A stretch of 64,000 bases of DNA from Spirosomataceae bacterium TFI 002 (lineage in GTDB: Bacteria > Bacteroidota > Bacteroidia > Cytophagales > Spirosomataceae). The notes under the pieces are model-generated. The model was not told the origin of the DNA. It saw nothing but the letters and a program-made list of their open reading frames with translations, and did no database searches. The stretch is taken from positions 1,240,001 to 1,304,000 of the forward strand of contig LT907983.1 of the NCBI GenBank assembly GCA_900230115.1. Direction: 5' to 3'. Of the stretch, positions 35,908-44,547 are shown one piece after another. Numbering within the stretch: the first letter of the stretch is position 1; the number at the start of each line of letters is the position of its first letter. A program made the position numbers and the translations under genes.

Positions 35908-37287
35908 TTAAGCCAAGAGTTGAGATAATGTGTTTGTACTATCGCCAAACTGTTTTTTGTTAATTTTGTGTGCTTTGAGCATCGTTAGGTAAAGGTTTGC
36001 CAAAGGCGTTTCTTTTCCAAAATCAATATTCTGACCTTGTTTTAAATGCCCTCCTCCTTTTCCTGCCAAAAGAATAGGTAAATTCCTAGGCGAATGTCTG
36101 TTTCCATCTCGTAAGTCAGAAGCAAATACTGCCATAGATTGATCCAAAAGCGTTTTATTTCCTTCTTTTATGCCTTTTAACTTGTTTAGAAAATAAGTGT
36201 ATTGCTCTACATGCCAAGTTGATATTTTGGAATATTCCTCCATCAGTTCAGGTTTATCCATGTGATGGGAGATTGAATGATGATTCCCGTTTACACCCTT
36301 TATGAATGAGAAATTCCGATTTCCGACTGAGTTACCAAACATAAATGTGGAAACCCTACTCGCATCACTCCAAAATGCCAATACCATGATGTCCATCATG
36401 AGCCTAGTTTTTTCAGTAATATCAACGCCTGAGTAAACCTCCACGTATTCATCAATATTTTGATTCACACGTAACAGCTCTTTTTTAATATCTGATGTTA
36501 TTCTATCGCCAAAGCCCTTCCTCGCATCCTGATTACTAATTCGTTTCTCGACACTACGTATAGACTCCAAATACTCAGTAAGTTTATCTTGATCTGCCCT
36601 ACCTAAGTTTTTCTTTAAAGAGCTCGCATCATCCATTACCACATCTAAAATGCTCTTTTTCCATGGGTCTTCCTTAACAGTTCCCCCTGGTAAATAAGGC
36701 TTAAAAAGTCGATCAAAAGCAAGTCGTGGATCTATTTCTTTGCTGGCAGGTTGCTGTGGTGTTTTCCACGAAATACTAGAGCCATAAAGTCTGGTAAAAC
36801 CAACGTTAATATCTACCCCAGTGGTGATGCGATCAAGCCCATACTCAAGTGAAGGAAAAAGACTAGCTCCACCTATTTCTTGGGCAATCAATTGATCTAT
36901 TGAAATTCCACCACTACTAATATTGTCGCCAATGGTTTGCCTAATAGGCATGCATGTCAATAAGCTGGCAGATTTTGCATAATGTCCATCTGCTCCTTGA
37001 AAAATGGAATTGTGGTTCATTAAATTTCCAAGGACCGAAAATTCCCCCTTTAATTTCTCTAAGGGAGCTAATTGACGAGGTAACTCAAAATTAGAACCAA
37101 ACTGCTCAGGAGTCCAATGCTGTGGGTGCACTCCATTTGGCATAAAAAAGAATGCTGATCTTACTGGTATTTCTTGAAATGGATTTGACCGTAAAGGGCT
37201 ACCCATTGCCTCAAGAAATGGCAAAGCCAAGGAAGCTCCTATTCCTTGAAGCATTCGACGTCTAGATATTTGCCATTTTTTAGCCAT
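35908..37287 (-). CDS. DUF1552 domain protein with Tat signal
   Basis: The 459-residue protein begins with a clear twin-arginine-type signal (ISRRRMLQGIGASLALPFL). It belongs to DUF1552, the usual partner of DUF1592-type cytochromes, as here. The core has VRSAFFFMPNGVHPQHWTP, read as AFFFMPNGVH, then LLTCMPIRQTIGDNISSGGI and SLEYGLD. The C-terminal half has GVNGNHHSISHHM, a His cluster resembling a metal site, and ASDLRDGNRHSPRNLPILLAG, read as DGNRHSPRNLPILL. Exported folded, it probably acts with the cytochrome in the periplasm. No enzyme reaction is established for the family. Confidence 0.9.
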   Translation of the reverse strand: MAKKWQISRRRMLQGIGASLALPFLEAMGSPLRSNPFQEIPVRSAFFFMPNGVHPQHWTPEQFGSNFELPRQLAPLEKLKGEFSVLGNLMNHNSIFQGADGHYAKSASLLTCMPIRQTIGDNISSGGISIDQLIAQEIGGASLFPSLEYGLDRITTGVDINVGFTRLYGSSISWKTPQQPASKEIDPRLAFDRLFKPYLPGGTVKEDPWKKSILDVVMDDASSLKKNLGRADQDKLTEYLESIRSVEKRISNQDARKGFGDRITSDIKKELLRVNQNIDEYVEVYSGVDITEKTRLMMDIMVLAFWSDASRVSTFMFGNSVGNRNFSFIKGVNGNHHSISHHMDKPELMEEYSKISTWHVEQYTYFLNKLKGIKEGNKTLLDQSMAVFASDLRDGNRHSPRNLPILLAGKGGGHLKQGQNIDFGKETPLANLYLTMLKAHKINKKQFGDSTNTLSQLLA

Positions 37288-37295
37288 GATTCAAT

Positions 37296-39248
37296 TTAAA
37301 CACTTTTCTTTTCAAAGTCATTGATTTTTAACAGGAATGGATAACTATTCACCAGCTGGATAATAAATGAATGAGTATCAAAATTAGACCTAAGTAAGGC
37401 TTGTTCTAAATCCCTTACAGCGGGCTCATCAGTGAACATAATCGACCTACCCAAGGCGTAAGACAACATTTTGGTTGATATATTTCTTGCAATTCTTTCT
37501 TTCTGTTTAAGTAAAATGTTTTTTAACTCATCAGGCCCATTGAACTTTTCACCATCAGAAGTTACACCAGAAGCGTCAATTGCTACTTTACCATAAGTTT
37601 CCCTCCACTTTCCTGAGGCATCGTAGTTCTCCAAACCAAGGCCCAGAGGGTCCATTTTTTCGTGGCACGACTGACATGCAGGATCAGACCTATGCATTTC
37701 TAATATTTTTCTTAGTCCTAAAGCTTCGTGAGTATTTTTATCCTCCGTCAATGCTGAAACTTCGGCAGGAGGTGGAGGCGGTGAAATTCCTAAAATTTGC
37801 TCCATTACCCATTTACCTCTTAGCACTGGGCTTGTCCTGAAAGAAATAGACGTAGACGCCAATACAGACCCCATTCCTAATACTCCACCTCTCTGGTTAT
37901 TGGCAAATTGTACTTTACGAAAATCATCATGGTTTACATTTTCAATACCGTAGAAATCCGCAACTCTTTTATTTATGATTGAATAGTCACTTTGGACTAA
38001 ATCAAGAAAATTTCTGCTTTTAGTTAATACATAATGAAAGTATGAAACTGCTTCTTGATGAAGGTCTTTCCGTAAATCCTTATCAAATTCTGGAAAAGTG
38101 GCTTCATCTACCATTGACTCATCGTCCAGTAACTTTGAAATACCGAGCCACTGGCCGGCAAAACTTTCAGAAAACCTCTTAGCCTTGGGGTCATCAAGCA
38201 TTCTCGTTACTTGCGATGCCAAAACAGTGGAATCGTGCAGCTTGCCATCATATGCTAGGTCAAATAGCTCTTGATCAGGCGTACTGCTCCATAAAAAGTA
38301 AGAGAGCCTAGTAGCCACCTCAAAGTCACTCAAAGGATATGCCCCCTCCTTCTGTGGCTCTTCTTCCACTTTATATAAGAAATTGGGTGACACCAATATT
38401 GCTTTCAGTACCTGTGCTATACTATTATTGAATCTACCTGGGTTTGGCTCCTTGGCTGTGCTCTCGTAAACTTGGTCAAATAAGGCAAGCAGTTTTGCTC
38501 TTTCTTCAGCCTTTAAAAATCTTCTATAAGCCCGACTTGCGAATTGGTCAATAACTTTTTGTGAAGCTAATTGTGGATTTTTATAATAATCGTATTTGTC
38601 CGAAAATAATGCTTTGAACCACATTACAAATCCTTCCCAGCCACCTACACCAAACTGAAAAGGTACAACCTTTTGCCATTTCTCTTCTTCTGCAAGTAGT
38701 CCGCTTACAATTTGATCCGATGCATCATAATACCTCTCGAGTTTAAGAGGAGAGACAAATAATGACTTACCTTGATTGTCAAAACCTCCTCCACCAGACC
38801 CATCAGACGGAAAAAAGGATTTTGGCTCAAAATCAATACCAACTAAATCTGCAATAGTGTACTTATATTCGGCATGGCTCAACCTTCGTATGACAACCTT
38901 TCCGGGAGTTCTATCTTTGAGCGAGGACTGGAGTATTGCATCTAAATTATTTACAAGGGCTTCATAATCTTGATGAGACAAAGCAACCTCCGTTTTAGGT
39001 GGCATAGAGCCATCTTTTATTACCCCGAGTACCTTTAACCAAAAAACACCATTGGCAATAACTCTACCTTGTTCTTTAAAGTTGTCGATATTCACACCAC
39101 CCTTTGGACTTCCCGTATTATGGCACTTTATACATTTCTTCTCCAACAATGGACGAACATCTCTCTCATACGATAGGGAATCGGCACACATCCCAGTCCA
39201 TGATAAAGAAAGAAGAAAAATAAGTATAGGTAAGATTTTAGTAATCAA
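37296..39248 (-). CDS. Planctomycete-type cytochrome c (DUF1587/1595/1592/1588/1585)
   Basis: This 650-residue exported protein has a signal peptide and an N-terminal PSCyt1 heme motif CIKCH at 39-43. The family order DUF1587, DUF1595, DUF1592, DUF1588, DUF1585 can be traced: RLSHAEYKYTIADLVGI (1587), FASRAYRRFLKAEERAKL (1595), PLSDFEVATRLSYFLWSS (1592), NNQRGGVLGMGSVLA with SPVLRGKWVMEQI and CQSCHEKMDPLGLGLENYD (1588), and KNISTKMLSYALGRSI (1585). The second CxxCH near residue 525 may hold another heme. It is the first gene of the second cytochrome cluster. Substrate and electron acceptor are not known. Confidence 0.92.
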   Translation of the reverse strand: MITKILPILIFLLSLSWTGMCADSLSYERDVRPLLEKKCIKCHNTGSPKGGVNIDNFKEQGRVIANGVFWLKVLGVIKDGSMPPKTEVALSHQDYEALVNNLDAILQSSLKDRTPGKVVIRRLSHAEYKYTIADLVGIDFEPKSFFPSDGSGGGGFDNQGKSLFVSPLKLERYYDASDQIVSGLLAEEEKWQKVVPFQFGVGGWEGFVMWFKALFSDKYDYYKNPQLASQKVIDQFASRAYRRFLKAEERAKLLALFDQVYESTAKEPNPGRFNNSIAQVLKAILVSPNFLYKVEEEPQKEGAYPLSDFEVATRLSYFLWSSTPDQELFDLAYDGKLHDSTVLASQVTRMLDDPKAKRFSESFAGQWLGISKLLDDESMVDEATFPEFDKDLRKDLHQEAVSYFHYVLTKSRNFLDLVQSDYSIINKRVADFYGIENVNHDDFRKVQFANNQRGGVLGMGSVLASTSISFRTSPVLRGKWVMEQILGISPPPPPAEVSALTEDKNTHEALGLRKILEMHRSDPACQSCHEKMDPLGLGLENYDASGKWRETYGKVAIDASGVTSDGEKFNGPDELKNILLKQKERIARNISTKMLSYALGRSIMFTDEPAVRDLEQALLRSNFDTHSFIIQLVNSYPFLLKINDFEKKSV

Positions 39249-39338
39249 TGGTTGAACTTTGATTATCTAAAATAGTGGTAATTTTTCGAAGAAGTAGATT
39301 AACTAGATTAAGAAATCCAAAGCTCTACAATTAGGCAC

Positions 39339-39365
39339 AAAAAAAAGCGGTCAAAGACCGCTTTT
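39339..39365 (-). terminator. Intrinsic terminator of the T9SS sorting-domain gene
   Basis: The stem AAAAGCGGTC/GACCGCTTTT with a 3-nt loop is followed on the minus strand by eight T residues (the A-run at 39339-39346 on plus). It lies 28 bp after the stop of the minus-strand gene. Confidence 0.9.
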
Positions 39366-39393
39366 CTAGGGAAATAATATTGATAATGAGTTA

Positions 39394-40440
39394 TTATCTG
39401 TTCAAGACTAATTTGTCTGAAAGAACTTCGTCTCCGTTAATTACTCTTACTGTTAATTCTGTTGTTACAAGTGATACTGGTAATTCGTATACTTTTCTCA
39501 AATCTCTTACAAGACCTTGAGCTCTTAATACAACTCTACCATCCACATTTGTAATATCTACTGATACTTCATCAGTATCATTCATACCCGTTAGTTTCAA
39601 GTTGAACTCACCTTGAGTTGGGTTTGGCCAGATACCAATTTCTTTTGTAATAAATCTTCCTTTACCTGAAGTAAAGATTAATCCGTTGTTCAAGCCTTTC
39701 TTAGTGTCAAAGTTTTTTGACTCAGCAATTGACCATGAACCTCTATTCAAATAGGCAATAGACTCGCTTGAATAGTTATCTATTGTGATATCTGCAGTTT
39801 GATTATTCTTCTCTGACTTAAGTGTCCAGTACTCGTAATCATTGATGTAATCTACACCAGTTTCGAATTTATTGGCAACTTGAAGAGGATTTTGAGCAAC
39901 ATACGACCCTACTAGAGTTCCGTTGTTTCCTTCAGCATTAAATGAACGATACATGCTACCGTCTCCAAGTGGAAACTCAAATTGAGCTGCATTCATTTTC
40001 TTTACTGATCCTACTACGTGTGAATAGTCAGAAGCTCCAAAGTGGTTTGCAGAACTTGCAAATACTAATGGGCTCTTCTCCGAACTTCTCAAAACTCCAT
40101 TTTGAAAGTTAAACTCCTCACCTACGATCAAAGTGCTTCCTAGCTCCACGTCGTTTTGAAGTTCTACCTTATTAAATGTTAATTCTTTTTGTCCAGCAAC
40201 AGTTTGCTTACCATAACCATCAAATACAACCGTTCCTTTCGACTCGATCGATCCAAGGTTATTAATGTCTTTTTGGAAATGGATTTTTCCATTGTTGATT
40301 AGCTCACCTTTATTTTCGAAGTCTTGACCAATGCTAAGCACTGCTCCTTCTCCTACAAATAGCGATGTTCCGCTAACAACTTGGGCTGATGCAGCCCCTG
40401 CACAAAGTGCGATACAGATTGTAGAGATTACTCTTTTCAT
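39394..40440 (-). CDS. Secreted protein with T9SS type A sorting domain
   Basis: A signal peptide (MKRVISTICIALCAGAASAQ) is followed by short beta-strand repeats around GELINNGKIHFQKDINNLG, with 'NxGxIxxxG' patterns that suggest a beta-helix or beta-solenoid of about residues 35-150. The C-terminal 75 residues (IWPNPTQGEFNLKLTGMN ... LSDKLVLNR) match a type IX secretion sorting domain, so the protein is probably exported across both membranes and attached to or released from the surface. No catalytic motif is seen; the role is probably structural or adhesive. It has its own terminator and a 180-bp upstream gap. Confidence 0.82.
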   Translation of the reverse strand: MKRVISTICIALCAGAASAQVVSGTSLFVGEGAVLSIGQDFENKGELINNGKIHFQKDINNLGSIESKGTVVFDGYGKQTVAGQKELTFNKVELQNDVELGSTLIVGEEFNFQNGVLRSSEKSPLVFASSANHFGASDYSHVVGSVKKMNAAQFEFPLGDGSMYRSFNAEGNNGTLVGSYVAQNPLQVANKFETGVDYINDYEYWTLKSEKNNQTADITIDNYSSESIAYLNRGSWSIAESKNFDTKKGLNNGLIFTSGKGRFITKEIGIWPNPTQGEFNLKLTGMNDTDEVSVDITNVDGRVVLRAQGLVRDLRKVYELPVSLVTTELTVRVINGDEVLSDKLVLNR

Positions 40441-40620
40441 ACTAAACTCATTTTAACTCGTTATAAAACTGATTTCCTTGTTATAAAGGTAATTCTTTCT
40501 CGTAGGTTTCAAAACTCAACTATCCCTTTTTTATTAAATGGTTTCACTAAAGAAACTCAATTGTATTCTTCGACGACATTAGGCATACAAATTTCGAACC
40601 AAAAGCTTTTGGCACACCCT

Positions 40621-41547
40621 TTATTTCATCCAATCGTTGTTTTTTAGCCAATCTGCAAGCCTATCGGGCCATGATTCTACTGGTCCTCTTCCTTTTTTGG
40701 TCATTCCAAAACCGTGTCCACCTTTCTCATAAGCATGAAATTCTACAGGTACACCATTGTTTTTTAATGCTCTTGCATAGATAAATGAATTCTCAATCTT
40801 CACTCCGTCGTCAAAAGCATGTACCAAAAAGGTAGGTGGAGTGTCTTTAGTGACATTTAACTCATTTGAGTATTTATCTATTTGATCCAGCTCAAGGTCA
40901 GGACCTATAAGGTTATGTCGCGAACCAGTATGTGCATACTTGTCACTGAATGATATTACAGGATAAAGCAAAATGGAGTAATCTGGTCTAACAGATATCT
41001 TCGGGTTAGCCAACTCTCCCACTTGGTCGTTAAACTTTGTTGCAGCACTTGCCGCCAAATGCCCGCCAGCACTAAAACCCATCACTCCTATTTTATTTGG
41101 ATCAACTCCATATTTAGCTGCATTCGTTCGTACTAAGCGAATTGCCTGCTGTACATCTTCAAGAGGTCGAATTTCTTTTTGATCAAATAATTCTGGCTGA
41201 GGCAAGCGGTATTTGAGTATAAATGCGGTTACGCCATGTGAAGCAAACCAGTCAGCAATGGTATCTCCCTCGTGATTATATGCCAATATGTGATATCCAC
41301 CTCCAGGGCATATGATCACACTTGCACCTGTTTCGTTTTTAATTTTGGGCTTAACAACTTTTAAATCTGGAACTGTTACGCTGCGGATACGCATAATTCC
41401 ATTAGCGTCCACAGTACGCTCCTCTTTTGTGTTTTTTGCGGATTGTTTTAAACCTGGAGCATCACCAGGATATAATTTTATTAACTCTTGGCCATTCACT
41501 TGGGACATCATGCCTAATAAAAGTAGAAAGAAGAAGTTTTTTTTCAT
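40621..41547 (-). CDS. Secreted alpha/beta-hydrolase, acetyl-esterase-like
   Basis: This 308-residue protein has a signal peptide (KNFFFLLLLGMMSQVNG) and an alpha/beta-hydrolase core of the BD-FAE/acetylxylan-esterase group. The oxyanion region reads VIICPGGGYHILAY, the nucleophile elbow GVMGFSAGGHLAAS, the acid residue is expected in FLVHAFDDGV, and the catalytic His in KGGHGFGMTKKG. Relatives deacetylate plant polysaccharides or cleave feruloyl esters. The secreted location fits a polysaccharide-degrading lifestyle, like the GH5 protein, although they are not linked in an operon. It lies 34 bp downstream of the PorE-like gene on the same strand. Confidence 0.85.
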   Translation of the reverse strand: MKKNFFFLLLLGMMSQVNGQELIKLYPGDAPGLKQSAKNTKEERTVDANGIMRIRSVTVPDLKVVKPKIKNETGASVIICPGGGYHILAYNHEGDTIADWFASHGVTAFILKYRLPQPELFDQKEIRPLEDVQQAIRLVRTNAAKYGVDPNKIGVMGFSAGGHLAASAATKFNDQVGELANPKISVRPDYSILLYPVISFSDKYAHTGSRHNLIGPDLELDQIDKYSNELNVTKDTPPTFLVHAFDDGVKIENSFIYARALKNNGVPVEFHAYEKGGHGFGMTKKGRGPVESWPDRLADWLKNNDWMK

Positions 41548-41581
41548 CGAGCGGTTTTAATTTCGCTCAATTTACAAATTA

Positions 41582-43633
41582 TTACTGCTCAGTTTCAACT
41601 TTTTCAGCATCAAAGCCAGTAATTTTAAATTCTGTTCGTCGATTTATTTGATGCTCCTCTTCTGTACGTGCAGCTTCCTCTATTAATTCTTCTTCACCAT
41701 ATCCTTGTGCAGTGATTCGCGAACGAGAAATACCTCTCGACACAATGTAATTTACCGCCGACTCAGCCCTTTGTTGAGACAATCGTTGATTGTAAACCGC
41801 AGTTCCCCTGCTATCAGTGTGAGAGCCTAATTCTATTTTAATGGTAGGGTTGTCTAATAATATCTGCACCAACTTATCCAACTCTAAAGCTGCATCAGTT
41901 CTAATATCAAACTTATTGAAATCGTAAAGTATGTTTTCAAGCTTAAAGGTTTTACCCACAAAGGCTTTGTCCATTACTAAATTGGAGATAAAAGTTGTAT
42001 CCGTAAATGCTTGTCTTAATAAGATTTGAGGAATTGACCTGCCATACATTGTGAAGCTTTGTCGCCCTTTCAAGAAACCTTCTTTTTCAACTATCAGTAA
42101 GTAATCCGTATCTTCTTCTAACTTCAAAGGTCCGTATAACCCTTTTTCACTTGCATTTACTTCGGCAAAAAGTTCTTCTATACCTGCGTCAAGCTTATAA
42201 ACCTTGAGCTTTGCATCTGGTACTGGTTCTTCATTTGTCTTATCCGTGATTTTTCCAGCCAAAAAATAATTCACAACTTTCATCTCAGGCTCAGGTTCTT
42301 CTACTTCTATTCCTCCTTGTTTTGGATCAAGTGGGTCAACATTTTTGGCAATTTCATCTTTCGGTGGAGCTTGATAGAAATAAATATCATCGTCTCCCTG
42401 CCCTCCTAACCTATTACTAGAGAAGAAAATATTACCATAATCATCTTTACTGTAACCAAAATCATCCATCGATGAGTTAAAAGGAATGCCTAGATTTTCG
42501 ATACTAATCTTACCCTTTTTACGAACAGCAACGAACAAGTCCAATTTCCCTATTCCAGGGTGACCATCAGATGCAAAGAACAATTCACCATCCGCCGAAA
42601 CGAATGGAAACATTTCGTTCCCTGGTGTATTGATCGCTTTTCCCATGTTACTTGGATTCCCGAATCTACCAGATGCATCCATGTTTACACGGTATAAATC
42701 CATCCCTCCGCTTCCACCTGGGCGATTACTAGCAAAGTATATGGTTTTGCCATCACCAGAGAAGCTTGGGCTCCCATCCCATGAAGCTGAGTCAGATGCA
42801 GAAACAAGCTTTGGCTCAGTCCAACCTGAGTTGGGCACATTGCGGCTGATGTACAAATCTACATCTGGGCTTAGGTCTTTACGTTTTCCAGAGTTACCTC
42901 TTGCAAAAATTACAATCTTACCATCTGGAGAGAAAGTCGGCGTTCCTTCGTTTCTTTCATCATCAAATATTGCATCACTAAATCGCTCCACATCTCCTAT
43001 GGTACCAAGGTCATCTGTAATGGTAGAAGAATAAATGCCTAAAAAAGGTAATCCATTAGAATAAGTCTTGTCTTTTCTAGAAGCAGAAAAAACAAGCTTG
43101 TTTTTATAAACTATTGGTGAAAACTCGGCTCCTTCGCTATTGATTTCTTTTAGGTTCCTGAATTGATAAGGTGCTTCCTTTTGTTTTAATATTGGAATAA
43201 TTTGAAGTGTATTGATTTCTCTATTAGCCCACTCGTTATATGTCTTGTTGTCTGTTGCGAGATTTACATATTTCTTGTAATTCTCTAGTGCTTCATCATA
43301 CTGCCCACCTGCTTTGAGAGCATATGCCAAGTGAAAAACAGCATCTTTATCTTCGCTTCCTGTTTCTAATGCCTTTTCATAAAAAGGTATTGCTTCTATC
43401 CAGCGATTAGAAAGGCGATAAGCTTCAGCAATGGTATAATTAAGTTTAGTCTCTTGCGATGGGTCAATTTCCTTTACTTTCAAAAGATCATTCACCGCTA
43501 AGTCATAATAACCTTTATCAAAACTAGCAAGGCCTTTTTTGTAAGATTGCAGTTGAGCAAAACCAGTGGTAGAGATAACACAAAGTAAGGTTATTAAAAC
43601 ACTGATTTTTCGTTGAATAATTCGCTTTGTCAT
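41582..43633 (-). CDS. PorE-like TPR/PD40/carboxypeptidase-regulatory/OmpA-family protein
   Basis: The 683-residue protein has the multidomain order known for PorE of Porphyromonas gingivalis, a component linked to type IX secretion. A signal peptide (ISVLITLLCVISTTGFAQ) precedes TPR repeats (about 27-150; YDLAVNDLLKVKEIDP, AIPFYEKALETG). A PD40 propeller follows (about 200-420; GTPTFSPDGKIVIFARG, GSPSFSGDGKTIYFASN), then a carboxypeptidase-D regulatory-like domain (about 460-545). The OmpA-type peptidoglycan-binding domain carries LENILYDFNKFDIRTDAALE and GSHTDSRGTAVYNQRLSQQR. A role in anchoring an outer-membrane complex to peptidoglycan is likely; whether this copy is the T9SS subunit or a paralogue cannot be judged from one locus. 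Confidence 0.88.
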   Translation of the reverse strand: MTKRIIQRKISVLITLLCVISTTGFAQLQSYKKGLASFDKGYYDLAVNDLLKVKEIDPSQETKLNYTIAEAYRLSNRWIEAIPFYEKALETGSEDKDAVFHLAYALKAGGQYDEALENYKKYVNLATDNKTYNEWANREINTLQIIPILKQKEAPYQFRNLKEINSEGAEFSPIVYKNKLVFSASRKDKTYSNGLPFLGIYSSTITDDLGTIGDVERFSDAIFDDERNEGTPTFSPDGKIVIFARGNSGKRKDLSPDVDLYISRNVPNSGWTEPKLVSASDSASWDGSPSFSGDGKTIYFASNRPGGSGGMDLYRVNMDASGRFGNPSNMGKAINTPGNEMFPFVSADGELFFASDGHPGIGKLDLFVAVRKKGKISIENLGIPFNSSMDDFGYSKDDYGNIFFSSNRLGGQGDDDIYFYQAPPKDEIAKNVDPLDPKQGGIEVEEPEPEMKVVNYFLAGKITDKTNEEPVPDAKLKVYKLDAGIEELFAEVNASEKGLYGPLKLEEDTDYLLIVEKEGFLKGRQSFTMYGRSIPQILLRQAFTDTTFISNLVMDKAFVGKTFKLENILYDFNKFDIRTDAALELDKLVQILLDNPTIKIELGSHTDSRGTAVYNQRLSQQRAESAVNYIVSRGISRSRITAQGYGEEELIEEAARTEEEHQINRRTEFKITGFDAEKVETEQ

Positions 43634-44063
43634 TCTATTAGTTTAGGACGGGTTTATAACGTTCTATTTTGTATACGTTAAAACGCACTCAAATAGCTAA
43701 TGTTGTGGCAAAAATCCAAACAAAAACTCTTGATTTCAATAAAAACAAAGAAATGACACATCTGTTTAGTATATGTTATTTCTATTTTATGTTTAGTTGA
43801 CTTTAAACCGTCTTCATTTAGAGTTTTAGTCTTTCTACTTTATGTTTATGTAAAGTTTTGGGGTGTGTCCCCTCCTCTCATTTCGGCTTTGCCTTATGAA
43901 GTGGTTTTAATAGTTTTGTTCATGTCAATATTTTTAGGTTAAAAGATTTAAAAGGGTAACCCTTTCATTTTTAACAAATTGTAAGTTAGAGAAAGCCCAA
44001 ATTCACACAAACTATTTTTAGTAAATGGTTAGCCACTCCAAATGGAATCAACCTACATAAAAC
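43634..44063. other. 430-bp gap without a recognisable gene
   Basis: No open reading frame or RNA gene is supported here. The stretch is very AT-rich, with one short palindrome, GGGGTGTGTCCCC, near 43860-43872 followed by a pyrimidine-rich segment. The upstream region of the minus-strand PorE-like gene must lie in its left part, but I could not identify a confident TAnnTTTG box. Confidence 0.5.
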
Positions 44064-44099
44064 AAAAAAAACAGCACCCATTTGATTGAGATGCTGTTT
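44064..44099 (-). terminator. Intrinsic terminator of the NfeD/SPFH operon
   Basis: On the minus strand AAACAGCA pairs with TGCTGTTT across a 15-nt loop, followed by a T-run (eight A on plus at 44064-44071). It lies just after the NfeD-like stop. Confidence 0.8.
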
Positions 44100-44116
44100 C
44101 AATATTTAAAATTTTA

Positions 44117-44545
44117 TTAAACCGCCTTTACTTCGAGCTTTATTCCATCTACTTTAGTGATGATCACTGATTCTCCTTCTTTAAACTCAGTTTCGCTTTT
44201 GGTAAACGCCATCCAGTCGGCTCCTCGAAAAAATACCTTTCCTTCGCCATTTTCAAAGGTTTTGGAAACCTTGGCCTTTTCCTTCACCATTTCTTGATAG
44301 TTCTCACCTTTTCGCCGAAATGACTCTAATACTTGTTTTCTAAAAGCTAATATTGACACACCGCTAACTAAAAGAAAAACAATTAACTGTGAGCTTAAGT
44401 CATCAGCTATTCCCGTGTAAGCGAGTAATGATGTTGCCAATGCCCCGATCCCAAAAAACAAGAAGAAAAAAGAGACGGCAAAAATTTCGATAATGATGAG
44501 GGCAACTCCAATAATTGCCCACCATTCCATGTTTGATAGTTCCAT
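44117..44545 (-). CDS. NfeD-like membrane protein
   Basis: The 142-residue protein has a hydrophobic N-terminal half with two or three helices (WWAIIGVALIIIEIFAVSFF, SSQLIVFLLVSGVSILAF) and a C-terminal OB-fold domain (GKVFFRGADWMAF ... GESVIITKVDGIKLEV), the layout of short NfeD proteins. NfeD proteins typically partner an SPFH/stomatin protein encoded next to them, as here, where the two genes are two bases apart. They are thought to control membrane microdomains or protein quality; this short form lacks the protease domain of long NfeD. Confidence 0.9.
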   Translation of the reverse strand: MELSNMEWWAIIGVALIIIEIFAVSFFFLFFGIGALATSLLAYTGIADDLSSQLIVFLLVSGVSILAFRKQVLESFRRKGENYQEMVKEKAKVSKTFENGEGKVFFRGADWMAFTKSETEFKEGESVIITKVDGIKLEVKAV

Positions 44546-44547
44546 AA

